NCBI GenBank assembly: GCA_017305835.1
Contig: JAFKJY010000091.1
Location: 1 to 36,616 of the forward strand
Source: Hyphomicrobiales bacterium
GTDB lineage: Bacteria; Pseudomonadota; Alphaproteobacteria; Rhizobiales; Rhizobiaceae
Reading direction: 5' to 3'
Length of the DNA stretch: 36,616 nt
In this document: positions 26,001-34,302 of the stretch, piece after piece
Layout: every line of letters starts with the position of its first letter
Numbering within the stretch: position 1 is the first letter of the stretch
Notes under the pieces: generated by a model
Seen by the model: only the letters and a program-made list of their open reading frames with translations
Told to the model about the DNA's origin: nothing
Database searches by the model: none
Program-made: the position numbers and the translations under genes

Positions 26001-26201
26001 CCGGGACAATTCGACGAAGGCCTCGCGCAGCGCGCGCGCAGCGCGGCGCGTCGGCACGTAGATGGTGGTGGCGGCGAGCGCCAGCGGGTCGGCGGAGGCC
26101 GGCGCGCCCGGCACCAGCCGGCCGTCGAGCACGGCGCGCGCGAGCGTTTCGAGGAAGTTCGCTCCCGGCGGGATCGAATGGAGCCGCGGCCGGGCGCTCA
26201 T
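23082..26201 (-). CDS. addB: Double-strand break repair protein AddB
   Basis: Second subunit of the AddAB complex, 1039 residues. The N-terminus (SIPPGANFLETLARAVLDG) occupies the place of a Walker A motif but lacks GxGKT, as in alphaproteobacterial AddB, so ATP hydrolysis by this subunit is unlikely. A RecB-like nuclease sits at the C-terminus with GRADRIDLRPSGLADILDFKTG and APQLSLEGALL. The cysteines that hold an iron-sulfur cluster in Bacillus AddB are not visible: the last 200 residues show no Cys. It overlaps murU upstream and addA downstream by ATGA, so all are probably translated from one message. Function is secure by pairing with addA. Confidence 0.94.
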   Translation of the reverse strand: MSARPRLHSIPPGANFLETLARAVLDGRLVPGAPASADPLALAATTIYVPTRRAARALREAFVELSRVPAAILPTIRPLGEFDEDAAAFEPLGPALPELAPPVASLDRLLLLAPLIQRWKQRLPAHIRSRFDEDVVVPASAADAVWLARDLAALIDEMETEGADWGRLAGLVDAELAGWWQVTLDFLAIVTEHFPAALAAIGRSSPGAHRSALIDAETERLKRNPPAGPVIAAGSTGSIPATARLLSVIARLPRGAVVLPGLDPALDERSWRELAAEKPHPSACGHPQFGLRKLLGTIGADRAEVNAVGAVAPALTARARLVAEALRPAETTDMWAASRGLAGDLVAQGALAEMALVEAGSEREEALAVAVALRLAVGEGRSAALVTPDRALARRVSVELGRFGIRADDSGGTPLARAPAAALLARLAEAVCAPGDPVAILALIKHPLLQCGLPRLLVRQAAEMVELVALRGGTGRPELASLREHFARRLEFWTNAEFPPFWLARLGARQLEDANRFIDALAGAIAPLATLAAREEVTFGDIARATVRALEALGRDEAGGLDGLYAGDAGEVLVGFLRDLADSRTGLAFAPRDWPGMLAALLAGPTVKPSPGADSRVHIWGALEARLQHVDTLVLGGLNEGSWPRRPEPDRFMSRLMKAGVDLEPPERRIGQAAHDFMMAMGAERVVLTRSARAGDAPAVASRWLQRLAAFVGEAEAAALRARGEELVRWGRLLDAAPSVPFAARPCPKPPLAARPKRFSVTEIETLRRDPYAVYARRVLALKPLDPLIRDPGAAERGQLFHDILHRFSAAGLDPHAPEADAGLLEIGRAVFDEAELPPDVDAVWWPRFAALAPGIVEWERQHRPAGVGARLSEAVATPAAIGMTGVVLSGRADRIDLRPSGLADILDFKTGSYPSKRQAHMLVAPQLSLEGALLARGAFAEAGRRTPAELAYVRLKANGEVTEESILSFNRQARSAEELSEEAWARLEKLAAWYGDEANGYLSRALPFRERDMSGDYDHLARVLEWSAGGADGEGEGE

Positions 26202-26920
26202 CGTCCCTTCGTCGCGGCGGCGACGGCGGCCTCCGCAGCGGGAATCGCGTCCGGCGTGCCGACGGTGATCCAGCGCCCGCGCATGCGCATCCCGAACAGG
26301 CGGCCGGCCTGCATGGCGCGGTCGAAATAGAGGTTGAGCGAGTGCGGCTCGGCCGCGGCGTCCGCGAAGATGCGCGGGTGCACGATGGCCGCGCCGGCAT
26401 AGATCGCGCCGGCCGGGTCGCCCTTCGAGCGCGCGAGCCGCCCGTCGGCGCCGACGAGGAAGTCGGTTCCGCCGGAATGGCCGGTGGCGTCGGCGAGATC
26501 GGCGAGCATCAGCAGAATATCCATGCGCGCGCCGTCCCATGCAAGGGAAAGGCGGCCGAGATTGGGCTCGCCTTCATCGATCCAGAACGTGTCGGCATTG
26601 AGGATGAAGAACGGATCAGCGCCGAGCAGCGGCAGCGCCCTGACGATGCCGCCGGCCGAATCGAGCAGCCGGTCGCTCTCGTCGGAGACCAGCACCTTCG
26701 GACGGGCGCGGCCGGCGACGTGGCGCACGATCTGGCCGCCCAGATGGTGCACGTTGACCACCGCGGTGGCGACGCCGGCCGCCGCGAGGCTGTCCAGCCC
26801 GCGGTCGAGCAGGGTTTCGCCGGCGATCCTGACCAGCGGCTTGGGCAGCGTGTCGGTGATCGGCCGCAGCCGCTTGCCCAGCCCCGCGGCGAGCACCATC
26901 GCGGTCTTCGGCGCAGTCAT
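26198..26920 (-). CDS. murU: N-acetylmuramate alpha-1-phosphate uridylyltransferase (MurU-like nucleotidyltransferase)
   Basis: Cytoplasmic sugar-1-phosphate nucleotidyltransferase of 240 residues. The family signature is at residues 8-28: MVLAAGLGKRLRPI followed by LPKPLV. FILNADTFW holds the metal-binding Asp, and the C-terminal GRWITVGTPDAI is typical. It directly follows the AmgK-type kinase domain and overlaps it by ATGA; AmgK and MurU together convert recovered MurNAc to UDP-MurNAc in the wall-recycling route known from Pseudomonas putida and Caulobacter, which bypasses the fosfomycin-sensitive step. Context is the main reason for MurU over other sugar nucleotidyltransferases. Its stop overlaps the addB start. 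Confidence 0.85.
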   Translation of the reverse strand: MTAPKTAMVLAAGLGKRLRPITDTLPKPLVRIAGETLLDRGLDSLAAAGVATAVVNVHHLGGQIVRHVAGRARPKVLVSDESDRLLDSAGGIVRALPLLGADPFFILNADTFWIDEGEPNLGRLSLAWDGARMDILLMLADLADATGHSGGTDFLVGADGRLARSKGDPAGAIYAGAAIVHPRIFADAAAEPHSLNLYFDRAMQAGRLFGMRMRGRWITVGTPDAIPAAEAAVAAATKGR

Positions 26921-28428
26921 GCGGACGGTCCGCTCCCGACGATCCCAAGCTTGCGATACGCCTCCCGCACCGGCGCCAGCGCGGGGTGGGCGAGCGCGCG
27001 GGAGAGGTAGTCGCGGATGCGCGGCAGGTGCTTCAGGTAGTGCGGCTTGCCGTCGCGGTCGTTCAACCGCACGAAGATGCCGAGGATCTTGGAGTTCCGC
27101 TGCGCGGCCATGATCGCGTAGTCGCGCGCGAAGCGGGCCGGATCGAAGCTGCCACGGGCCTGCCGCGCCGCGCAATAGGCCGCGACGGTGTCGGCCTCCC
27201 GCGCCGGCGGGATGGTCACGCGCGCATCCATGGCCAGCGAGGCGACGTCGTAGGCGGCCGGGCCGATCAGCGCGTCCTGGAAGTCGATGACGCCGAGCCG
27301 GTCGCGGCCCGCCCGCTGCGGCCGCCAGATCAGGTTGGGCGAATGGTAGTCGCGCAGCACCAGCGAGGTCTCGGCGTCTGCCAGCGCATCGAACACCGCG
27401 CCCCACGCGTCGCGGAACAGCGCCCGCTCGGCCTCGTTCGCCGGCCTGCCGCGCTCGCGCGGGACGTACCAGTCGAGCAGCAGTTCGGTCTCCATCCCCA
27501 TCGCCTCGCGGTCGTAGGGTGGCACGCGGTGGACGACGCCGGGCGCGGCCGGCATCTCCGGGTCCCAGCGGACGGCGTGCAGGTCGGCCAGCAGCTCGGC
27601 AGCGGCGCGGTAGCGCTCCGCCACCGGCGCGCCGTCGTCGAGAAAATTGCCGGTGCCGAGATGCTCGATCAGCAGCAGGCCGGCGTCGAGGTCGGCGGCA
27701 TAGATGTCCGGCGCGGCGAAGCCGGCGCCCTTCAGCGCCCTGCCCACGGCGACGAAGGGCGTCACCGATTCGGCCAGCTTGGCAATGCGGCTGTAGGGCT
27801 TGCCGTCGCGGATCGGCGGCCCGTCCGGCTGGCGCGGCGCGTTCATCAAAATGCGCGGAGGCTGATCGGCGACGCTGACGGTCTCGTAGGCGCGGGTCGA
27901 GGCGTCGCCCAGCAGGAATTCTCGGCGCGCATTGCCCCAGCCGGCACGGCCGAGGAAATCGCGGATGGCGAGCGAGCGGCGCAGGCGGGCCAGCGCCGGC
28001 CCCGGTGCCTCGATCGCGGCGCGGCGGCCGGCGCCGTCTTCCGTCAGCCGGACATGGATCGCGGTTTCCGGCAGGCGGTCGCCAGCGCGCTCGGGCCACT
28101 CGACCAGCGCCACGCCGCCGGCGAGCGCCTCGTCGAAGCCGAGCTCGTCGAGCTCGTCGGGCGCTGCGAGGCGGTAGAGGTCGAAATGGGCGACGGGCAA
28201 GCGCGCCTCGTAGGCCTGCACCAGCGTGAAGGTCGGGCTCGGCACTTCGAGGCCGGGGTCGGCGGCGAGGCTGCGCAGGATCGCGCGGGCGAGCGTCGTC
28301 TTGCCGGCGCCGAGGTCGCCGTGCAGCGCCACGACATCGCCGGGCTTCAAGGCTGCGGCGAGGTCGTCGCCGAGCCGCTCGGTCGCCGCCTCGTCGGCCA
28401 GGAACAGGGTGAGACCGGGCTCGGCCAT
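26917..28428 (-). CDS. tsaE/amgK: TsaE-AmgK fusion: t6A complex ATPase and MurNAc/GlcNAc anomeric kinase
   Basis: Single frame of 503 residues with two enzymes. Residues 1-150 are TsaE, the ATPase of the tRNA threonylcarbamoyladenosine complex: Walker A GDLGAGKT at 37-44, SPTFTLVQAYE, FDLYRL and VEWPERAGDRLP. Residues about 165-503 are an aminoglycoside-phosphotransferase-fold kinase with catalytic loop LRDYHSPNLIW (Asp360) and IDFQDA for the metal Asp, matching AmgK. No stop or frameshift separates them. The start codon at 28428 is eight bases after the divL stop and lacks a clear Shine-Dalgarno sequence, so it may rely on coupling. Fusions of this type are known in rhizobial genomes. The stop overlaps murU. 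Confidence 0.9.
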   Translation of the reverse strand: MAEPGLTLFLADEAATERLGDDLAAALKPGDVVALHGDLGAGKTTLARAILRSLAADPGLEVPSPTFTLVQAYEARLPVAHFDLYRLAAPDELDELGFDEALAGGVALVEWPERAGDRLPETAIHVRLTEDGAGRRAAIEAPGPALARLRRSLAIRDFLGRAGWGNARREFLLGDASTRAYETVSVADQPPRILMNAPRQPDGPPIRDGKPYSRIAKLAESVTPFVAVGRALKGAGFAAPDIYAADLDAGLLLIEHLGTGNFLDDGAPVAERYRAAAELLADLHAVRWDPEMPAAPGVVHRVPPYDREAMGMETELLLDWYVPRERGRPANEAERALFRDAWGAVFDALADAETSLVLRDYHSPNLIWRPQRAGRDRLGVIDFQDALIGPAAYDVASLAMDARVTIPPAREADTVAAYCAARQARGSFDPARFARDYAIMAAQRNSKILGIFVRLNDRDGKPHYLKHLPRIRDYLSRALAHPALAPVREAYRKLGIVGSGPSA

Positions 28429-28436
28429 ATGGAGGA

Positions 28437-30974
28437 CTACTCGGCGGCGGCGCGCATGCCGGTGGGGGCGAGCGGGAAGCGGCAGGTCACTGTCGTGCCG
28501 TGGCCCCTGCCGCTGTCGATGGCGACGGTGCCGCCATGCAGCTCGACGAAGCTCTTGACGATCGACAGGCCGAGCCCGGCGCCGCGGCGGCGGCCGCCCT
28601 CGGCCTTCGGCTCGAAGCGGCGGAACACCGTCTCCAGCCGCTCGACCGGCATGCCGGGGCCGTCGTCGTGGACGGAGAACTCGACGCCGCCCTCATAGGC
28701 GCGCGCGGCCAGCGAAACGGTGCTGTCCTCCGGCGCGTAGTTGACGGCATTGGCGAGCAGGTTGAACAGGACCTGGCGCACGCGGTGCTCGTCGGCGTGG
28801 AAGGTGGCGGGCGCGGCGGCCGTATCCAGCTCCAGCGCGATACGATGCTCGCGCAGCCGGTCGGCCACCAGCTCGGCGGCGGCCTCGACGATCCGGCGCA
28901 CCGGCACCTCGCCGATGTCCAGCTCCATGATACCGGCGTCGACCGTGGCGAGGTCGAGGATGTCGTTGACGATGGTCAGCAGCACCGCCGAGGACGAGCC
29001 GATATGCTCGACATATTCGCGCTGGCGCCTGTCGAGCTCGCCCATGCCGGGCATGGCCAGAAGCTCGGTGAAGCCGATGATGTTGGTCAGCGGCGAGCGC
29101 AGCTCGTAGGACACGTGCTGGACGAAGTCGTTCTTCAACTGGTCGGCGCGCTGCAGCGCCTCGTTCTTGTCCTTCAGCGCCCGCTCGACGTTGACGCTGT
29201 CGGTGACGTCGACGAAGGTCATCATCACCTGGCCGTTGGGCAGGTGGATCACCGCGTAGCGCAGCACCGAGCCGTTCCTCAGCTCGACCTGGCCGTGGCG
29301 GTCGCGGCGCTCGTCGTCGAAGCCGGTCGCGGCGGCGATGAAGTCGCCCCACGGGCTGTCGACGGCGATGTCCTTGCACAGCGCGCGGATGGTCGAGATG
29401 TGCGTGTCGGGCACGACGAGCGCCGCGTCCAGCCCCCACAGGCTGGCGAAGGCGGGGTTTGAGAGCCGCAGCCTTCCGTCCGGGCCGAACACGGCGACGC
29501 CCTCGGCGAGGTTGTCGAGCGTCTCACCCTGCACGCGCACGGCGGTGTTGTAGCGGGTCTCGAGGTCGATCTTCTCGGTCAGGTTCTCGAAGATCCAGGT
29601 GACGCCGCCATTGGCCTGCGGGTTGGCGACGACGCGGATGGTGCGGCGGTCGGGCAGGTGCCACCAGTGCTCCTGCGAGTCCGGCGCCTGGTAGGCCGAC
29701 AGAAGGTTCTCCTTCCAGCGCCGCCATTCCGGCTGCTCGGCGAGCTTGCCGTCGCTGCGCAGCCGGTCGAGCACGAGGGCATGCTCGGGCGCGCTCTCGA
29801 GGAAGCGGATGTCGAGTTCCCACAGCTTCTGGAAGGCCTGGTTGAAGAAGCGCAGCTTGCGCTCCGAATCGAAGATGGCCACCGCCGTGTTCAACTGGTC
29901 GAGCGTGTCGGCGTGGCTGCGCACCATGCGCTCGTATTCCTCGCGCACGCCCTCTATGTCGCTGACGTCGACGGCCATGCCGGCCGATCCCTCGCGCCCG
30001 GCATGGTCGGTCACCGCATAGACCCGGCGGTCGCCGCCGACCACGGTGGCGAGCTTGCCGGCGAAGGCGGGCTCGGTCTGCTGCTGGCGGGCGATCGCCT
30101 CGCGCGCCTGGGTGCCGAGGAACTCGCGCCCTTCCTGCACGGCGGCGACCGGCGATTCGGCCTCGACGGCGGCGGCATAGGCGTGGTTCACCCATTGCAG
30201 GCGGCCATCAGCCCCTCGCATCCAGACCGGCATGGCCAGCACGTTGGCCAGCCCGATCAAATTGTCGCGCTCGATGAGCACGCGCTGGTGCTCCAGCTTG
30301 AGCCGCGCATGCGCGCGCTCGGCAGCCGACAGCGAGCGGAAGCGCAGCACCCGGCTCGAAGCGGCGCGGCGGCCCTGCGCCTCGAGCAGCGTGCCGTTGC
30401 CCGTCTCGACCATGATCTCGAAGGCGGTGCCGGCCTCGCGCAGCGCAGCCACCGCATGCTCCAGCTCGGCCGCCGAGCGCGGCTCCAGCCAGCGGCCGAA
30501 GGCGAGGAACTGGCCGCGATCGTCGGGCACGCCGGCGGCGGCCGGCAGGGTGCCGACGAGGTCGGGCTTACGGCCCTCCTCCTGCCAGATGACGACGCGC
30601 TGGTCGTTGAGGTTCAGCAGCGTGTCGGCGCGATGGAGCGCCGCGCCGATCTCGGCGACGCGGCCGCGCAACTGCGTGTTCTCGGCCGCCGTGCGGCCGC
30701 GCTCGCGGATCAGCCAGATGGCCGACAGCATAGCGGCGCCGGTGATGCCGGCGAACACGGCGAACTGAATCGCCTCCAGCGCGGTGAAGCCGACGGCCGC
30801 GGGCGCGTCGGCCTGCGCATGCGCCGCCAGCGACAGCAGCGAGGCGCCGGCGGCGAGCGCCGCCACGCCGGCCACGGCCTTCAGCCCGCCCGCCCGCCCG
30901 CGGTGCGCATCTCGTGAATCGCCATTGCCGCCATCGCTGGCGCTTCCCGCCTCTGGCGGGACGAATTCCGGCAT
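28437..30974 (-). CDS. divL: DivL-type PAS histidine-kinase-like protein with Tyr at the phosphoacceptor site
   Basis: Membrane-anchored cell-cycle signalling protein of 845 residues. Two hydrophobic segments lie at about 31-50 and 65-88, followed by coiled and PAS-like regions (WMRGADGRLQWVNHAYA; AIFDSERKLRFFNQAFQKLW; AVFGPDGRLRLSNPAFASLW). The dimerisation H-box reads FVQHVSYELRSPLTNIIGF: the normal phospho-His (SHELR) is Tyr623, codon at 29106-29108. That substitution is the mark of Caulobacter DivL, which steers the CckA-CtrA pathway as a DivK sensor. The ATP-binding part keeps LFNLLANAVNYAP, DDGPGMP and GAGLGLSIVKSF. It lies between ahcY and tsaE/amgK, which supports orthology. A weak GAGAGG precedes the start. 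Kinase activity is uncertain. Confidence 0.87.
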   Translation of the reverse strand: MPEFVPPEAGSASDGGNGDSRDAHRGRAGGLKAVAGVAALAAGASLLSLAAHAQADAPAAVGFTALEAIQFAVFAGITGAAMLSAIWLIRERGRTAAENTQLRGRVAEIGAALHRADTLLNLNDQRVVIWQEEGRKPDLVGTLPAAAGVPDDRGQFLAFGRWLEPRSAAELEHAVAALREAGTAFEIMVETGNGTLLEAQGRRAASSRVLRFRSLSAAERAHARLKLEHQRVLIERDNLIGLANVLAMPVWMRGADGRLQWVNHAYAAAVEAESPVAAVQEGREFLGTQAREAIARQQQTEPAFAGKLATVVGGDRRVYAVTDHAGREGSAGMAVDVSDIEGVREEYERMVRSHADTLDQLNTAVAIFDSERKLRFFNQAFQKLWELDIRFLESAPEHALVLDRLRSDGKLAEQPEWRRWKENLLSAYQAPDSQEHWWHLPDRRTIRVVANPQANGGVTWIFENLTEKIDLETRYNTAVRVQGETLDNLAEGVAVFGPDGRLRLSNPAFASLWGLDAALVVPDTHISTIRALCKDIAVDSPWGDFIAAATGFDDERRDRHGQVELRNGSVLRYAVIHLPNGQVMMTFVDVTDSVNVERALKDKNEALQRADQLKNDFVQHVSYELRSPLTNIIGFTELLAMPGMGELDRRQREYVEHIGSSSAVLLTIVNDILDLATVDAGIMELDIGEVPVRRIVEAAAELVADRLREHRIALELDTAAAPATFHADEHRVRQVLFNLLANAVNYAPEDSTVSLAARAYEGGVEFSVHDDGPGMPVERLETVFRRFEPKAEGGRRRGAGLGLSIVKSFVELHGGTVAIDSGRGHGTTVTCRFPLAPTGMRAAAE

Positions 30975-31106
30975 GTCCAGGTCCCTCTCCGCCGCGTGAA
31001 TGCAAGACCGTCATGCAGCGCGCGACCTCCCCGCCCCGTAACGGCGACGTCGCGAATCACTTCAATGTACAGGCTTGGCGAATCGGCGTGAAGAATCCGT
31101 TGCCGC

Positions 31107-31142
31107 AAAAAGAAGGCCGGGCCGTTGTCAACGGCCCGGCCT
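31107..31142 (-). terminator. Rho-independent terminator of ahcY
   Basis: A perfect 13-bp stem (31114-31126 with 31130-31142, loop of three) begins about 30 bases past the ahcY stop. On the minus strand it is followed directly by TTCTTTTT. This separates ahcY transcription from divL, which then needs its own promoter in 30975-31106. Confidence 0.85.
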
Positions 31143-31170
31143 CAATATGTTGTGCAAGAAGCGGAGCTCG

Positions 31171-32568
<1,398 letters not shown>

Positions 32569-32632
32569 CGTTTGCTCCGGAATTTGCGGAATGGTGCGCG
32601 CCGGCGCGGTCGGCGGGCGCATATCGTGCGGG

Positions 32633-32661
32633 TGCCTAGCAGATCGAGCCCGGCTGGACAA
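32633..32661 (-). promoter_or_regulatory. Candidate ahcY promoter
   Basis: On the minus strand TTGTCC (32661-32656) and TAGGCA (32638-32633) are spaced by 17 bases, about 65 bases upstream of the ahcY start. The match is moderate and unsupported by other evidence. Confidence 0.3.
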
Positions 32662-32714
32662 TGGATATAAAGAAATCGTTATCTGTGCATTCCTCTGCAA
32701 TCCGCAACATCTTG

Positions 32715-32749
32715 CATATTCTTGGCGATATGATATCTTCAGGAATATG
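32715..32749. promoter_or_regulatory. Palindromic operator candidate of the toxin-antitoxin pair
   Basis: CATATTC (32715-32721) and GAATATG (32743-32749) form an inverted repeat spaced by 21 bases, around a second palindrome GATATGATATC (32727-32737). The right arm includes the toxin ATG. The stretch is AT-rich in a GC-rich genome. Such repeats are usual targets of ribbon-helix-helix antitoxins. Confidence 0.5.
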
Positions 32750-33166
32750 CTGAGAGTGGTGATCGATACGAATGTCATCATTGCCGCGCGACGCAGCAGG
32801 TCCGGCGCCTCGAATGCACTGCTCCGCACGGTCGGCGATGGACGGCTCACGATGCTTGTGAGCGTGCCGTTGTTCCTGGAATATGAAGCGGTACTGACCA
32901 GGCCGGAGCATCTGCTTGCGACGCGGCTGACCGAACGCGACGTCAGGGGATTCTTGGGCTATCTGGCGACGATCATCGCGCCCGTGAAGCTGCATTATCT
33001 CTGGCGTCCGCAGCTTGGCGACCTCGCGGACGAGATGGTTCTGGAGACTGCCATCAACGGCCGTGCCGACCGTATCGTCACGTTCAACGTCCGGCACTTC
33101 GGGCCGGCACAGAAGTTCGGTATCGAAGTGGTCACACCGGCCGAGACGATGAGGAGGCTCACATGA
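32747..33166 (+). CDS. PIN-domain toxin, putative type II toxin-antitoxin system
   Basis: Predicted ribonuclease of 139 residues in the PIN family of putative toxins. The first acidic residue is in [11 protein letters not shown] (Asp7), the second probably Glu47 in LEYEAVL, the others Asp95 (LADEMVLE) and Asp108 ([10 protein letters not shown]). FNVRHFG is the typical late loop. ATG at 32747 is selected because homologous PIN proteins begin right at this strand. The antitoxin follows with a four-base overlap (ATGA). The pair is on the opposite strand to all surrounding backbone genes from 19170 to 36616 and sits in a less GC-rich stretch, which suggests later arrival. The RNA target is unknown. 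Confidence 0.88.
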   Translation: MLRVVIDTNVIIAARRSRSGASNALLRTVGDGRLTMLVSVPLFLEYEAVLTRPEHLLATRLTERDVRGFLGYLATIIAPVKLHYLWRPQLGDLADEMVLETAINGRADRIVTFNVRHFGPAQKFGIEVVTPAETMRRLT

Positions 33167-33405
33167 GCAAGTCCAACTATGCGCTGCGTCTCCAGCCCTC
33201 GCTGAAGCAGGCCGCGGAGCGGATCGCCGCGAGCGAGGGGACCAGCCTCAACCAGTTCATCAACGTGGCGGTCGCCGAAAAGCTGTCGGCGCTCGAAACC
33301 GAAGACTTCTTCCGGTCGCGCGCGAAGGCGGCGGACCGGAAGGCCTTTCTGGCGTTTCTGGACGGAGCCGGCGACGAGCCGCCGGCGGAAGGCGACCGGG
33401 AATAG
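33163..33405 (+). CDS. HicB-like ribbon-helix-helix antitoxin
   Basis: Small DNA-binding protein of 80 residues, likely antidote and repressor of the PIN toxin. The ribbon-helix-helix core is YALRLQPSLKQAAERIA followed by EGTSLNQFINVAVAEKL, as in HicB/Arc-type proteins. The C-terminal part (about 45-80, DFFRSRAKAADRKAFLAFL) is charged and probably wraps the toxin. It overlaps the toxin by four bases, giving toxin-first order; most type II pairs have the antitoxin first. It ends 14 bases before the convergent ptsH stop, with no terminator visible between. Confidence 0.85.
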   Translation: MSKSNYALRLQPSLKQAAERIAASEGTSLNQFINVAVAEKLSALETEDFFRSRAKAADRKAFLAFLDGAGDEPPAEGDRE

Positions 33406-33419
33406 CCCCGGAAGCGGCC

Positions 33420-33716
33420 TCAGATCTCCTCGCCGAACCTGTCGGCGACGAGCTGCGCCAGCGCGTCGAGGGCGGATTGGGCGTCGGCGCCGCTGGCGCG
33501 CACGGTGATGCAGCAGCCGGGGCTGGCCGCCAGCATCATCAGGCCCATGATCGAGGTGCCGCCGACGACGGTGCCGTCCTTCTCGACCTCGATGTCGGCC
33601 TGGAAGGCGCTCGCCACCTGCACGAACTTGGCCGAGGCGCGGGCGTGCAGGCCGCGCTGGTTGACGATCTCGAGGCGGCGCGACAGGCGGCCGGCGGCGG
33701 GGACCGTACTCGTCAT
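33420..33716 (-). CDS. ptsH: HPr phosphocarrier protein
   Basis: Phosphocarrier of the regulatory phosphotransferase system, 98 residues, cytoplasmic. The phospho-His is in NQRGLHARASAKF (His24) and the regulatory Ser site in GGTSIMGLMMLAAS (Ser55, equivalent to Ser46), the target of HprK encoded just upstream. A ten-residue N-terminal extension precedes the usual HPr start. The gene overlaps the EIIA gene by ATGA. No sugar-specific EIIBC gene is present in the window, as expected for the alphaproteobacterial nitrogen-type PTS, where the chain regulates rather than transports. Confidence 0.95.
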   Translation of the reverse strand: MTSTVPAAGRLSRRLEIVNQRGLHARASAKFVQVASAFQADIEVEKDGTVVGGTSIMGLMMLAASPGCCITVRASGADAQSALDALAQLVADRFGEEI

Positions 33717-34114
33717 TTGGCGGCGAGCACCTGGCTGGCGACGTTGATGTACTTGCGGCCGGCGGCCTGCGCCTCGGTCAGCGCCCGGCCCATGTCGTCG
33801 GCGCTGCGCACGCTGGTGAGCTTGATCAGCATCGGCAGGTTCATGCCGGCGACCACCTCGACCGTGCCCGACCGCATGACCGAGATGGCGAGGTTGGACG
33901 GCGTGCCGCCGAACATGTCGGTCAGGATGATGACGCCGTGGCCGGTGTCAGCCCGCGCCACCGCCGCGATGATGTCGGCCCGGCGCTGCTCGATGTCGTC
34001 GTCGGCCTCGATCGAGACCGTCTCGAAGCTTTCCTGAGGCCCCACGACATGCTCCACAGCGTGCCGGAACTCATCGGCAAGCCGACCGTGCGTCACAAGC
34101 ACGAGTCCGATCAT
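33713..34114 (-). CDS. PTS EIIA component, mannose family
   Basis: Cytoplasmic PTS protein of 133 residues that takes phosphate from HPr. The phospho-His is His9 in LVTHGRLADEF, and the EIIA-Man signature ILTDMFGGTPSNLA is near residues 62-75. With no transport EIIB or EIIC nearby it should be a regulatory output of the chain, as in other rhizobia where it sits between hprK and ptsH. ATG at 34114 is chosen because the protein then starts at the family strand MIGLVLVTHG; the longer frame adds a basic tail. It overlaps ptsH by four bases. Confidence 0.94.
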   Translation of the reverse strand: MIGLVLVTHGRLADEFRHAVEHVVGPQESFETVSIEADDDIEQRRADIIAAVARADTGHGVIILTDMFGGTPSNLAISVMRSGTVEVVAGMNLPMLIKLTSVRSADDMGRALTEAQAAGRKYINVASQVLAAK

Positions 34115-34189
34115 CCTGAACTGGCTCCCGCGTGGGCCCTGTTTTCCTTGCCGTCGCTGCCGTACCCCCACGGCCGGCGACAGGGGCGC

Positions 34190-34218
34190 TATCTTGACGG
34201 CGGCTTGCGCGTTTACAA
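34190..34218 (-). promoter_or_regulatory. Candidate promoter of EIIA-ptsH
   Basis: TTGTAA (34218-34213) and AAGATA (34195-34190) on the minus strand are exactly 17 bases apart, about 75 bases before the EIIA start. It lies in the 188-bp gap after hprK, so EIIA and ptsH may have their own transcript besides readthrough. Confidence 0.45.
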
Positions 34219-34302
34219 GCCCCTATTTGAGGCACCAAGGGCCATTTTGCCGCAGGTGCGAAGACCGGCCCGGCGACGCCCCGAACGGCCTTCCAGGCCG
34301 CG

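Noticed and set aside
23142..26330. Plus-strand frame of over 1000 codons opposite addB
   Set aside because: Antisense shadow caused by codon bias; no recognizable motifs, composition dominated by Arg, Gly, Ala and Gln.
19564..26400. A continuous minus-strand frame of 2278 codons through addA, suggesting a giant fusion protein
   Set aside because: The part upstream of 23085 is the wrong frame of addB, rich in Arg, Ala and Pro without domain motifs. AddA starts normally at 23085.
32569..32746. SAM or SAH riboswitch in the region upstream of ahcY
   Set aside because: No recognisable conserved core or pseudoknot arrangement could be traced. The AT-rich part belongs to the toxin operator.
32747..33405. 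Mobile element carrying the toxin-antitoxin pair
   Set aside because: No integrase, transposase, terminal repeats or target duplication could be seen around the pair.
34250..34302. Hairpin GGCCT-TCC-AGGCC after hprK as a terminator
   Set aside because: Only a 5-bp stem without a T-run; expected by chance in this composition.
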